Shown: positions 1 through 7,527 of the stretch, one piece after another
Position numbering within the stretch: the stretch's first letter is position 1
Layout of the letters: each line of letters opens with the position of its first letter
Assembly: GCA_049606855.1 (NCBI GenBank)
Contig: JBMYVY010000003.1
Location: 124,001 to 188,000, forward strand
DNA from: JBELHR01 sp049606855
Lineage (GTDB): Bacteria; Bacteroidota; Bacteroidia; Flavobacteriales; Flavobacteriaceae
DNA length: 64,000 bases
Direction of reading: 5' to 3'
The notes under the pieces: model-generated
Told to the model about the DNA's origin: nothing
Databases searched by the model: none
The model's input: only the letters and a program-made list of their open reading frames with translations
Position numbers and translations under genes: made by a program

Positions 1-1124
1 TTCACTTGTTCAGCAAGTGCTCTGGCTTTACTCATTTCATTTGCAACCACCGTTACATGTCCCATTTTACGGAAGGGTTTCATTAACTTCTTTCCATAGA
101 TATGTGGGGTTACACCAGGGAGTTTAAGAATGTCTTCCATTCCTTGATACACTACAGGTCCTTGATAGCCCTCAGCTCCTACTAGATTGACCATTACCGC
201 CGGACATTTACTTTTTCCACTACCTAAAGGTAAGTCAAGAATGCTGCGAAGATGCTGTTCAAACTGACTTGTGTATGAGCCTTCAATTGAATAATGTCCC
301 GAATTATGGGTCCTTGGAGCGACTTCATTTACTAAAATATCATCATGTTCAGTTTGGAACATCTCCACGGCCAAAAGACCAACATGACCAAAGCTGTCTG
401 CTACCTTCAAGGCAACCTCTGTTGCTTTTTGTGAAACTTCCTCAGATATCCTAGCTGGACAGATCACGTATTCGACTTGATTTGCTTCAGGATGAAACTC
501 CATCTCAACCACCGGATAATATTTTACTTCACCAGAAGGGCTTCTCGAGACAATAACCGCAAGTTCATTTTTAAATGGAATTAGTTCTTCCAAAATTCCC
601 GGAACATCGTCTACCTTATCCACATCTTCTGCACCTCTTAAAATTTTCACTCCCATACCGTCGTATCCAAACTGAGCGGATTTCCATACAATAGGGTAAG
701 CGTCATCTTGTATCAACTTTCTGAGTTCTTCCTTGTTTTCAAAACGCTTATATGGCGCAGTTGGGATTTCATTTTTTTCGTAGAAATCTTTTTGAATCCC
801 CTTGTGCTGGATAGTTCTCAAAACATGGGGTTGAGGAAAAACTTGTAAGCCCTCTTTCTCCAATTGTTCAAGAGCATCAATGTTGATGTGTTCGATTTCA
901 ATGGTCAACAAATCGACTTGTTTGCCAAAGGCATAAACCGCATCGTAATCCATTAAATTACCTTGAATAAAAGTATCGCAATAATTTTTACAAGGTGCAT
1001 CTGGATTCGCATCCATGATATAGGTTTGGACATCATATTTTATGCATTCTCGTAGAAGCATTCTTCCTAATTGTCCTCCTCCTAAAACACCGAGCTTAAA
1101 AGAGGATGAAAAATATCGATTCAT
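1..1124 (-). CDS. purK: 5-(carboxyamino)imidazole ribonucleotide synthase PurK (partial)
   Basis: ATP-dependent carboxylation of aminoimidazole ribonucleotide in purine synthesis. The reading frame is open from the ATG at 1122-1124 (minus strand) to the window edge, about 374 codons, so only the last few residues are missing. Visible are the N-terminal dinucleotide-like loop GVLGGGQLGRM (residues 12-22) and the ATP-grasp signature NEVAPRTHNSGHYSIEG in the second half, both typical of PurK. The protein has a short N-terminal extension before the glycine loop. The partner gene purE is not in the window and may lie just beyond the edge. Confidence 0.93.
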   Translation of the reverse strand, partial: MNRYFSSSFKLGVLGGGQLGRMLLRECIKYDVQTYIMDANPDAPCKNYCDTFIQGNLMDYDAVYAFGKQVDLLTIEIEHINIDALEQLEKEGLQVFPQPHVLRTIQHKGIQKDFYEKNEIPTAPYKRFENKEELRKLIQDDAYPIVWKSAQFGYDGMGVKILRGAEDVDKVDDVPGILEELIPFKNELAVIVSRSPSGEVKYYPVVEMEFHPEANQVEYVICPARISEEVSQKATEVALKVADSFGHVGLLAVEMFQTEHDDILVNEVAPRTHNSGHYSIEGSYTSQFEQHLRSILDLPLGSGKSKCPAVMVNLVGAEGYQGPVVYQGMEDILKLPGVTPHIYGKKLMKPFRKMGHVTVVANEMSKARALAEQV

Positions 1125-1143
1125 GGTCTGAAGTAGTTTCCTA

Positions 1144-1173
1144 CAAAAATAAGAGTTCCATTTAAATGAACTC
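1144..1173 (-). terminator. Terminator of the Rieske-like lipoprotein gene
   Basis: On the minus strand a hairpin with arms GAGTTC/GAACTC (1153-1158 and 1168-1173) and an AT inner stem lies 7 bases after the lipoprotein stop and is followed by a T-rich tract. The same tract reads TATTTTTG (minus strand, 1144-1151), which also fits the Bacteroidota -7 promoter element for purK 20 bases downstream. Confidence 0.5.
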
Positions 1174-1180
1174 CTTTCTT

Positions 1181-1603
1181 TTAGTAATTTCTTATCCTTA
1201 AAGTGGTAGCATTGATTTGACTAACGGCATATTCTTTTGCATAATAACTGTTATTCTCTCCTTGGGGACTCCCATCCAAAATAGAATACGAGTTCTGGTC
1301 ACATGAACAGGTCAATAGAATATTGTCAACTAAATCCATTGGATTACAACTATTCGCTTGCTGAGCAGGGCAAGCAGCATCGAATGCTCTGAATTGACTA
1401 TTGTTTAAGTTGTAAATATAAATTCCTTGGACTCCTTGTCGAGAATCAAATGCCGTCCCTCCAGGAACAATTAGGGATTGATATTGAGGCAGATTCATAT
1501 CTACCGTAAAATCTACGGGAACATTTGGTAATAAATCAGGACTTTCCGTGCCTTCACAGGAAACAAAAATCAAGGCCAAAACCAATAAAAAATTATACTT
1601 CAT
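1181..1603 (-). CDS. Rieske-like lipoprotein
   Basis: Predicted 140-residue lipoprotein of unknown function. The ATG at 1603 is preferred to the upstream one at 1627 because it places a signal peptide (MKYNFLLVLALIFVSC) with lipobox FVSC directly at the N-terminus; Cys16 would be lipidated. The remaining part resembles small Bacteroidota proteins with a Rieske-type fold: a FDAACP segment (Cys78), Cys86, then TCSCDQNSYSILDGSP with Cys99 and Cys101. The two histidines of the classical CxH/CxxH cluster are not present, so a normal 2Fe-2S centre is unlikely. It stands alone, divergent from greA. The fold assignment is an inference from the spacing and the DGSP motif. Confidence 0.7.
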   Translation of the reverse strand: MKYNFLLVLALIFVSCEGTESPDLLPNVPVDFTVDMNLPQYQSLIVPGGTAFDSRQGVQGIYIYNLNNSQFRAFDAACPAQQANSCNPMDLVDNILLTCSCDQNSYSILDGSPQGENNSYYAKEYAVSQINATTLRIRNY

Positions 1604-1620
1604 ACTATTGTTTAAAGACC

Positions 1621-1650
1621 TTTGCAATTTACAATTATTTTGTACATTTG
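1621..1650 (+). promoter_or_regulatory. greA promoter
   Basis: TTTG at 1621-1624 and TACATTTG at 1643-1650, separated by 18 bases, fit the Bacteroidota -33/-7 consensus (TTTG ... TAnnTTTG). Transcription would start near 1655-1658, just before a hairpin. Confidence 0.6.
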
Positions 1651-1657
1651 TTAGTCC

Positions 1658-1684
1658 GTCTCATTTATTTGAATGAGACTTTTG
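1658..1684 (+). promoter_or_regulatory. Leader hairpin of greA
   Basis: Perfect 8-bp stem GTCTCATT (1658-1665) / AATGAGAC (1672-1679) with a 6-base loop and a short T-run after it. It sits between the predicted transcription start and the greA ATG. It could be a weak attenuator or a 5' stabilising hairpin; the sequence alone does not decide. Confidence 0.5.
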
Positions 1685-1705
1685 TATTAATATAAAGATG
1701 ATATT

Positions 1706-2179
1706 ATGGCTGAAGTGTCCTATTATACGGTGGAAGGCCTTCAAAAGTTGAAGGATGAGTTAGACCACTTAGAAAATGTTGAAAGACCTAGAGTTTCTCA
1801 AGAAATTGCTGATGCACGAGACAAAGGAGATTTAAGTGAAAATGCAGAGTATCATGCAGCTAAAGAAGAACAATCTCTGTTAGAGTTTAAAATAGCTAAA
1901 TTAAAACAAGTTGTAGCTACAGCTCGGGTTATTGATGAATCACAACTGGATAATTCCAAGATACTTATTCACAGTGTGGTAAAAATAAAAAACACCGTTA
2001 ATGGAATGGAGATGACCTATACCTTGGTAGCTGATTCTGAAACAGATGTACGCGGAGGGAAAATTTCTGTCAATTCCCCTATTGGAAAAGGTTTATTGGG
2101 TAAAAAAGAAGGGGATATTGCTGAAATTCAAGTGCCTAATGGGACTATGAAATTTGAAATCCTTAATATTTCACGATAA
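1706..2179 (+). CDS. greA: Transcription elongation factor GreA
   Basis: Cleaves backtracked transcripts by entering the RNA polymerase secondary channel. The 157-residue length is normal. The N-terminal half is a coiled coil (LQKLKDELDHLE onward) whose tip carries the DLSENAEY motif with the acidic residues Asp42 and Glu45 that correspond to the catalytic pair of the family. The C-terminal half is the FKBP-like domain, ending in GTMKFEILNISR. A promoter and a leader hairpin precede it. The HIT gene follows 1 base after the stop, so the two are probably co-transcribed. Confidence 0.97.
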   Translation: MAEVSYYTVEGLQKLKDELDHLENVERPRVSQEIADARDKGDLSENAEYHAAKEEQSLLEFKIAKLKQVVATARVIDESQLDNSKILIHSVVKIKNTVNGMEMTYTLVADSETDVRGGKISVNSPIGKGLLGKKEGDIAEIQVPNGTMKFEILNISR

Positions 2180-2180
2180 G

Positions 2181-2573
2181 ATGGCATCGGTTTTTACCAA
2201 AATTATTCAAGGAGAAATTCCTTCTTACAAGGTAGCTGAGGATGAAAAGCATTTTGCTTTTTTGGACATCAATCCAAATAGCCCAGGTCATACCTTGGTT
2301 GTTCCCAAGCAAGAAGTAGATCGAATTTTTGATTTATCAGAAACTGATTATCTCAATTTGATGGCTTTTTCTCGAAAAGTAGGAAAAGCCATTGAAGCCG
2401 TAATTCCATGTCAAAGGGTAGGTATTTCAGTAATTGGGCTTGAGGTTCCGCATTGTCATGTTCATCTAATTCCACTAGCGGATATGAGTTCTGCGAATTT
2501 CCGAAAAAAGGTCAAGTTAAGTCCTGAAGAATTTGAACGTATAGCTTTGAAAATTTCTGAGGCAATTTCCTAA
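2181..2573 (+). CDS. HIT family protein
   Basis: Histidine-triad nucleotide hydrolase or transferase (HINT-like), 130 residues. The triad HCHVHLIP is at residues 91-98 (His91, His93, His95), preceded by the family core GHTLVVPKQEV near residue 36. The start at 2181, just after the greA stop, is preferred to an upstream in-frame start inside greA because the protein then begins MASVFTKIIQGEIPS, matching the usual HINT N-terminus. The zinc-binding cysteines seen there in some relatives are absent. Its stop interlocks with that of the convergent kinase gene (shared bases 2570-2573). The physiological substrate cannot be told. Confidence 0.92.
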   Translation: MASVFTKIIQGEIPSYKVAEDEKHFAFLDINPNSPGHTLVVPKQEVDRIFDLSETDYLNLMAFSRKVGKAIEAVIPCQRVGISVIGLEVPHCHVHLIPLADMSSANFRKKVKLSPEEFERIALKISEAIS

Positions 2574-3709
2574 GTAAGGGGAATTTCTATAAAAAATGAA
2601 GTGCCCTTTTTTTTATTTTTAAAATAGAGACTTCCTTTGTGAAAATCTTCGACAATTCTTTTGGCTAAACTCAATCCAACTCCCCAACCATCAGCCTTGC
2701 TGCTTATGCCAGGTTGAAAGATTTTCTTTCCTAATTTTTCGTCAATTCCAGGACCAGAATCTCGAAATTCAATTCTAACGAATCTTTTCTTTGCCTCAAC
2801 AATTATTTCTAATGCACCATTGCCTTTCATGGCGTCAATTGCGTTCACAATGATATTGTCAATAACCCAAGACAGTAATTCTTCCTCAACTTTTACAAGT
2901 GGGTCTGTGGATTTAAATTTTGAATTGAATTGAATGTTCGGAGCGTATCGATTTTCAAAACTTTTAAGTCTGTTTTTCACTAAGACATTTAGATCTTTCA
3001 ATTGGAAGTCGTCTAATTTTCCTATTGCCGAAAATCGATTTGAAACAAAGTGTAGTCGTTCTAATTCCTTTTCAATTCCTTGGATGATATAATCGTAGTT
3101 TTTATCCATTTTCAAAAGTTCCAACCATCCGTACAGCCCAGAAATTGGAGTGCCAAGTTGATGAGCTGTTTCTCTTGCTAATCCACTCCACAGTTTGTTT
3201 TCATAAGCTTTTTTTGAATTTATATAAGATCCCGTAAAAAGACCGATTAGCAGGATAAGACAAATTATTAGTAAGATGGAATAGTATTGTAGTTGCTTAA
3301 GCCTATTAGAATAGTTGTAATAAACATGTTGAACTCCTCCATCCATCATTGGAACTGGGATAGGCGGTAGGTTTTGTTTCATGATCTCGAGTTGCTCATA
3401 CAGGTAAAGACTGTCTTTTGATTGTTTGGGATCTAAATTTTGAGTTGAGATTATTATCCCTTGTTCATTGATCAAAATCATCGGGATGTCCTTATTTGAA
3501 GTAATGATTTCAACTGGAATATCTATATTCTCATTAATTTCTGCTGCAGCAAGCCTAATCTGTGATTGAGTGATGAGCTCCATTTTTCGCTGCTCATCTA
3601 GTTTTGCCTGCTCAATAAATGTATAAAGTTTCCAAAAAATCAGCCCTATAAAACTGAAAAGAAGGAGTAAACCTATTTGATATATTCTAAACCGAAGTGT
3701 GCGCTTCAT
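2570..3709 (-). CDS. Sensor histidine kinase
   Basis: Membrane-bound kinase of 379 residues with two predicted membrane helices (about 12-30 and 142-161) flanking a periplasmic sensor segment of about 110 residues. The dimerisation/phosphoacceptor box ARETAHQLGTPIS places the phosphorylated histidine at His183. ATPase motifs follow: N box NIIVNAIDAM, G1 box DSGPGIDEK, F box IFQPG and G2 box GWGVGLSLAKRIVE. No response regulator gene lies beside it, so it is an orphan here and its signal is unknown. It is transcribed divergently from the flavin-reductase-like gene and overlaps the end of the HIT gene by 4 bases. Confidence 0.92.
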   Translation of the reverse strand: MKRTLRFRIYQIGLLLLFSFIGLIFWKLYTFIEQAKLDEQRKMELITQSQIRLAAAEINENIDIPVEIITSNKDIPMILINEQGIIISTQNLDPKQSKDSLYLYEQLEIMKQNLPPIPVPMMDGGVQHVYYNYSNRLKQLQYYSILLIICLILLIGLFTGSYINSKKAYENKLWSGLARETAHQLGTPISGLYGWLELLKMDKNYDYIIQGIEKELERLHFVSNRFSAIGKLDDFQLKDLNVLVKNRLKSFENRYAPNIQFNSKFKSTDPLVKVEEELLSWVIDNIIVNAIDAMKGNGALEIIVEAKKRFVRIEFRDSGPGIDEKLGKKIFQPGISSKADGWGVGLSLAKRIVEDFHKGSLYFKNKKKGTSFFIEIPLT

Positions 3710-3733
3710 AAGATAAATTTAGTGATTAATACT

Positions 3734-3741
3734 TACATTTG
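3734..3741 (+). promoter_or_regulatory. -7 element of the flavin-reductase-like gene
   Basis: TACATTTG matches TAnnTTTG and ends 14 bases before the ATG, implying a very short leader. No good -33 element was found. Confidence 0.4.
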
Positions 3742-3755
3742 AACAAACTAAACAA

Positions 3756-4613
3756 ATGAAGACACTAGACCCAAGAAACTTATCTACAAAGGAACTACAC
3801 AGTTTCTTACTTACGGCAATTGCCCCGAGGCCTATAGGATTTATCTCGACAAAATCGAGCAAGGGTATTGCAAATTTAGCTCCATTTTCGTTTTTTAATG
3901 TATTTTCTGCGAACCCACCAATAATGATTTTTTCCCCAGCAAGAAGGGTGAGAGATAATACGACAAAAGATACTTTGGTCAATTGTATGGAAACTCGTCA
4001 AGCTGTAGTGAATATCGTTAACTATGAAATGGTACAACAGATGTCTCTGGCATCTAGTGAATATCACTCCGATACCGATGAATTTAAAAAAGCCGGTTTT
4101 ACTCCAATTGATTCGGTTGAAATTGATGTCCCAAGAGTAGCTGAGTCACCCGTGCAATTTGAGTGTGAAATTGATGAAATTAAGGAGCTTGGAGATCAGG
4201 GAGGAGCAGGTAATTTGATTCTTGCAAGAGTGGTGAAAATTCATGTGCATTCTGAATTTTTAAATGAACACGGTCAGTTGGACCCTCTTAAATTGGATTT
4301 AGTCGCACGTATGGGTGGAGCCTTGTATTCAAGAGCCTTAACTGGAGCCTTTGAAATTCCTAAACCACTTTCTCATTTGGGAATAGGTTTTGATAGTATT
4401 TCAAAAGAAATCAAGGATTCGGAGCTTATTTCTTCAAATGCCAAAGCCCTTCTCGCAGGCGTGGAGGAGTTACCGGATACTCAAACTGTTAATAAGTTTG
4501 TGAAAGGCTACCCAGAATATATTGCTAAAGAATCAGATAAAAAACATAAATTTGCTGCAGACCTATTAGAGGAACAAAGAATCATTCACGCATGGTGCGT
4601 TTTACTACAGTAA
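3756..4613 (+). CDS. Flavin reductase-like FMN-binding protein
   Basis: 285-residue member of the flavin reductase / flavoredoxin split-barrel group. The N-terminal part shows the fold's conserved run: TAIAPRPIGFIST (near 21-33), then LAPFSFFNVFSANPPIMIFSPA (in two pieces near 42-63), which normally binds FMN, and DTLVNCMETRQAVVNIV. A SSEYHSDTDEF segment follows as in the Bacteroidota relatives. The C-terminal 90 residues form an extra region. It is cytoplasmic, with no signal peptide. The reaction (flavin reduction or an FMN-dependent redox step) is inferred from the fold only. Confidence 0.85.
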   Translation: MKTLDPRNLSTKELHSFLLTAIAPRPIGFISTKSSKGIANLAPFSFFNVFSANPPIMIFSPARRVRDNTTKDTLVNCMETRQAVVNIVNYEMVQQMSLASSEYHSDTDEFKKAGFTPIDSVEIDVPRVAESPVQFECEIDEIKELGDQGGAGNLILARVVKIHVHSEFLNEHGQLDPLKLDLVARMGGALYSRALTGAFEIPKPLSHLGIGFDSISKEIKDSELISSNAKALLAGVEELPDTQTVNKFVKGYPEYIAKESDKKHKFAADLLEEQRIIHAWCVLLQ

Positions 4614-4625
4614 TAAAAAGATAAT

Positions 4626-4985
4626 ATGCAAGTAGCAGGTAAAATTAAATTAATTGGAGAAACTCAAACTTTTGGAGCAAATGGGTTTCGTAAACGTGAA
4701 GTTGTAATCACTACAGATGAGCAATATCCACAATCTATAATGATTGAATTTATTCAAGATAAATGCGATTTATTAAATAGCTATTCTCCGGGTCAGGATG
4801 TAGTTATTTCTATTAATTTAAGAGGTAGAGAATGGGTAAATCCACAAGGGGAGACTAAGTATTTTAACTCCATTCAAGGTTGGAGAATAGAAGCCAATCA
4901 AGCGGCAGCTGGACCAAGTGCACCAATGGATACGGTACCGGCTCAAGATTTGTCACAAGATGAAGCTGATGATCTTCCATTCTAA
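4626..4985 (+). CDS. DUF3127 protein with SSB-like acidic tail
   Basis: 119-residue protein matching the Bacteroidota DUF3127 family. The first 95 residues read like an OB-fold: MQVAGKIKLIGE at the start, a VVISINLRGREWVN strand pair, then GETKYFNSIQGWRIEA, which parallels the REW...KYF region of single-stranded DNA-binding proteins. A short Ala/Pro linker leads to a C-terminus DEADDLPF, very like the SSB tip DDDIPF that binds repair and replication partners. I infer a nucleic-acid-binding role; this is not established for the family. A strong terminator follows. Confidence 0.85.
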   Translation: MQVAGKIKLIGETQTFGANGFRKREVVITTDEQYPQSIMIEFIQDKCDLLNSYSPGQDVVISINLRGREWVNPQGETKYFNSIQGWRIEANQAAAGPSAPMDTVPAQDLSQDEADDLPF

Positions 4986-5009
4986 AAGAAAAAATTTGAT
5001 AGAATTTAA

Positions 5010-5039
5010 GAGATAAGCATGGCTTATCTCTTTTTTTTT
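5010..5039 (+). terminator. Rho-independent terminator after DUF3127
   Basis: Perfect 9-bp stem GAGATAAGC (5010-5018) / GCTTATCTC (5022-5030), 3-base loop, then nine T. It ends 17 bases before the aat start codon, so aat needs its own promoter or readthrough. Confidence 0.9.
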
Positions 5040-5055
5040 GTTCTTATCTTTGGGT

Positions 5056-5703
5056 ATGTTTTTTCTCAGTGATGACATAGTATTTCCACCGGTCCATCTC
5101 GCAGGAGATCACGGTCTCTTAGCTATAGGAGGAGACCTCAGTGTAGCACGTTTAACACATGCTTACGAGAGGGGAATATTTCCATGGTTTAATGAAGGAG
5201 AGCCGATAGTTTGGTACAGTCCAAACCCGAGAATGGTTCTTTTTCCAGACAAATTAAAAGTCTCTAAATCTATGAGGAAGCTTCTAAGAACACATTCTTA
5301 TAAGTTGACTCAAAATCAGGCTTTTGATCAAGTTATACTCAATTGTAAAACAATTGACAGGAAGGACCAAGAAGATACTTGGATTACAGATGAAATGGTG
5401 ATGTCTTATGTTCAACTTTTCCGAGCTGGGATAGCAAAGAGTTTTGAGGTTTGGGAAAAAGATCAGTTAGTAGGTGGTTTATATGGTATTGAACTTAACG
5501 GAGTATTTTGCGGTGAAAGCATGTTTGCCAAAAAATCAAATACCTCAAAATTGGCTTTTATCAATATGGTAGCGCATTATAAAAGAAAAAACTTTAGATT
5601 AATTGATTGTCAAGTATATAATGACCATCTGTCGAGTCTTGGAGCTGAAGAGATACCGCGGGATGAGTTTTTGAAAATATTAAAAGAAAGCAATGGATAT
5701 TAA
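5056..5703 (+). CDS. aat: Leucyl/phenylalanyl-tRNA-protein transferase Aat
   Basis: Transfers Leu or Phe from tRNA to proteins with N-terminal Lys or Arg, marking them for N-end-rule degradation by ClpAP-type proteases. 215 residues. The start at 5056 (MFFLSDDIVFPP) is preferred to an upstream TTG at 5038 that lies in the terminator T-run. Family motifs: GLLAIGGDLS, GIFPWFNEGEPIVWYSP near residues 43-60, GGLYGIELNGVFCGESMF, and LIDCQV near the C-terminus. It overlaps the MazG-like gene by 11 bases. Confidence 0.96.
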   Translation: MFFLSDDIVFPPVHLAGDHGLLAIGGDLSVARLTHAYERGIFPWFNEGEPIVWYSPNPRMVLFPDKLKVSKSMRKLLRTHSYKLTQNQAFDQVILNCKTIDRKDQEDTWITDEMVMSYVQLFRAGIAKSFEVWEKDQLVGGLYGIELNGVFCGESMFAKKSNTSKLAFINMVAHYKRKNFRLIDCQVYNDHLSSLGAEEIPRDEFLKILKESNGY

Positions 5704-6022
5704 AGGAGCACAACTTGAAGTTGATAATTGGATAAAAGAACATGGGGTTCGTTATTTTAACGAGCTAACTAATATGGCTCAGCTAACTGAAGAGGTTGGT
5801 GAGGTTGCAAGAATAATTGCAAGAAGATATGGCGAACAAAGTGAAAAGGAATCTGACAAAAACAAGGATTTAGGAGAGGAATTGTCTGATGTTCTTTTTG
5901 TATTATTATGTCTTGCAAATCAAACAGGTGTAGATTTACAGGCTGCTTTTGATAAAAAATTAGATATAAAAACAAAACGTGATCACGAAAGGCATCACAA
6001 TAATAAAAAACTAAAATCTTAA
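5693..6022 (+). CDS. MazG-like nucleotide pyrophosphohydrolase
   Basis: 109-residue all-alpha NTP pyrophosphohydrolase of the MazG superfamily. It has the metal-binding pattern EEVGEVARIIARRYGE (near residues 30-45) followed by EELSDVLFVLLCLANQ (near 62-77), i.e. the ExxE ... ExxD arrangement. A single short domain rather than the two-domain MazG. It starts inside the end of aat and is followed 1 base after its stop by the small membrane protein gene, so the genes look co-transcribed. Likely removes non-canonical nucleotides, but the substrate is not visible from sequence. Confidence 0.9.
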   Translation: MDIKGAQLEVDNWIKEHGVRYFNELTNMAQLTEEVGEVARIIARRYGEQSEKESDKNKDLGEELSDVLFVLLCLANQTGVDLQAAFDKKLDIKTKRDHERHHNNKKLKS

Positions 6023-6023
6023 G

Positions 6024-6260
6024 ATGGCACCAATCAAAAAGGGAGTATGGGTCAATACTTTTAAAATCGGTACGTTAATATTTTTCACCTTAATTGCGTT
6101 TTCTGTTCTTTTTAGTAGTGGCAAAGCCTTGTTTTCCGGAGATTGGGAGACTGTAGTAAACAATAGTTTTAAGGTTCCATATATAGGTGTTACTATGTTT
6201 ATAAGAATACTAGTTGCTTATGGGTATGCCTTTTTTATTAGTTATAAAAATCTAAAATAG
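6024..6260 (+). CDS. Small two-helix membrane protein
   Basis: 78 residues of unknown function. Two hydrophobic stretches are visible: about residues 12-30 (FKIGTLIFFTLIAFSVLF) and 55-74 (IGVTMFIRILVAYGYAFFI), with basic residues at both ends (PIKKG at the N-terminus, YKNLK at the C-terminus). It is packed between the MazG-like gene (1 base gap) and aroA (TTG start 1 base after its stop), which supports real translation. No family recognised. Confidence 0.75.
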   Translation: MAPIKKGVWVNTFKIGTLIFFTLIAFSVLFSSGKALFSGDWETVVNNSFKVPYIGVTMFIRILVAYGYAFFISYKNLK

Positions 6261-6261
6261 T

Positions 6262-7482
6262 TTGAATAAAAAATTAGATATAATCTCAAATTCCTTAAAG
6301 GCTCATTTTGAGATTACAGGGTCCAAAAGTGAATCGAATAGGATGTTGATTTTACAAAAGCTATTTGATTCAATTAGCATTTCCAATTTGTCAGAATCAG
6401 ATGACAGTAAATTGATGCAAGCGGCATTGTCATCGAATCAAGAGGAAGTGTATATAGGGCATGCTGGAACAGCTATGCGATTCTTGACAAGTTATTTTGC
6501 AGTGTGTGATGGTAGAGATACTTTACTCACAGGCTCATCCAGGATGAAGCAACGACCAATAGGATTGTTGGTTGATGCTCTAAGAGATTTGGGAGCAGAT
6601 ATTCAGTATGCAGAAAACGAGGGCTTTCCACCCTTGAGAATTAAAGGAAAAAAATTACAAGGAGGTCAAATTGAAATTGACGGGTCTGTTTCAAGCCAGT
6701 ATGTTAGTTCGCTGTTATTAGTTGCTGGGAGTTTAACTGAGGGCTTAAATATTAAATTTTTAGGAAAGGTTACTTCTGTGCCTTATATTAAAATGACCCT
6801 AGCCTTACTCACAGAAATTGATGTTAAGTGGTCATGGAAAAATAATGTCATACAGGTATTTCCACGAGAAAAATCTTCAAAAGAATATCCATTAATAGTA
6901 GAGTCAGATTGGAGCTCTGCATCTTATCATTATTCTATGGCAGCATTGGCTAAAGAAGCGAGGATAAGTATAAAGTCTTATAAAAAGGAATCCTTGCAGG
7001 GAGATAGTGCTTTAAAAGAAATTTACAAAGATTTCGGTGTGAGATCCCATTTTGATGGAGTTGAGTTGTTTTTGAACAAATCAATTGATGCGGAAATAAA
7101 GAAGCATGTAGAATATGATTTGTCAAATTGTCCTGATATTGCTCAGACTATTGCAGTGACTTGTTTTGGTCTAGGAATCTCTTGTAATTTATACGGTTTA
7201 CATACTTTAAAAATTAAAGAAACAGATCGTTTAGTGGCATTGCAAAACGAATTAAGCAAATTCGGAGCTTCAATTGAAATAACAGAGAAATCACTTCATT
7301 TAAAGCCTAGTTCAACCATTGCGAAGGATGTAGATGTAGCGACCTATGAAGACCATAGAATGGCAATGGCTTTTGCACCTTTATGCTTGAAAACTAATTT
7401 AAACATCCTTGAAGCCGAGGTCGTATCTAAGTCTTATCCAACCTTTTGGAAAGATTGGGATGTTTATAGGCAAAACACTTGA
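6262..7482 (+). CDS. aroA: 3-phosphoshikimate 1-carboxyvinyltransferase (EPSP synthase)
   Basis: Joins shikimate-3-phosphate and phosphoenolpyruvate in the shikimate pathway to aromatic amino acids. 406 residues with family motifs TGSKSESNRMLILQ (near 18-31), GHAGTAMRFLTSY (near 73-85), KETDRL and EDHRMAMAFAPL. The start must be the TTG at 6262: the next Met comes after the substrate-binding SKSESNR motif. This TTG lies 1 base after the previous stop. The phosphate-binding segment has GHAGT where most enzymes have GNAGT. No other shikimate gene is in the window. Confidence 0.95.
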   Translation: MNKKLDIISNSLKAHFEITGSKSESNRMLILQKLFDSISISNLSESDDSKLMQAALSSNQEEVYIGHAGTAMRFLTSYFAVCDGRDTLLTGSSRMKQRPIGLLVDALRDLGADIQYAENEGFPPLRIKGKKLQGGQIEIDGSVSSQYVSSLLLVAGSLTEGLNIKFLGKVTSVPYIKMTLALLTEIDVKWSWKNNVIQVFPREKSSKEYPLIVESDWSSASYHYSMAALAKEARISIKSYKKESLQGDSALKEIYKDFGVRSHFDGVELFLNKSIDAEIKKHVEYDLSNCPDIAQTIAVTCFGLGISCNLYGLHTLKIKETDRLVALQNELSKFGASIEITEKSLHLKPSSTIAKDVDVATYEDHRMAMAFAPLCLKTNLNILEAEVVSKSYPTFWKDWDVYRQNT

Positions 7483-7510
7483 CAAGGCCTATCTCAATAT
7501 TGTATATTTG
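7479..7510 (+). promoter_or_regulatory. queA promoter
   Basis: TTGACA at 7479-7484 overlaps the aroA stop codon, and TATATTTG at 7503-7510 matches TAnnTTTG; 21 bases separate TTG from the -7 element. The queA ATG is 18 bases further on. Confidence 0.65.
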
Positions 7511-7527
7511 CAGCTTAATATTTGAAT

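Noticed and set aside
269..454. 61-residue plus-strand ORF at the left edge
   Set aside because: It lies antisense within the purK frame, which has clear family motifs.
7483..7527. preQ1 riboswitch before queA
   Set aside because: The predicted leader is only about 10-18 bases long, too short for the aptamer.
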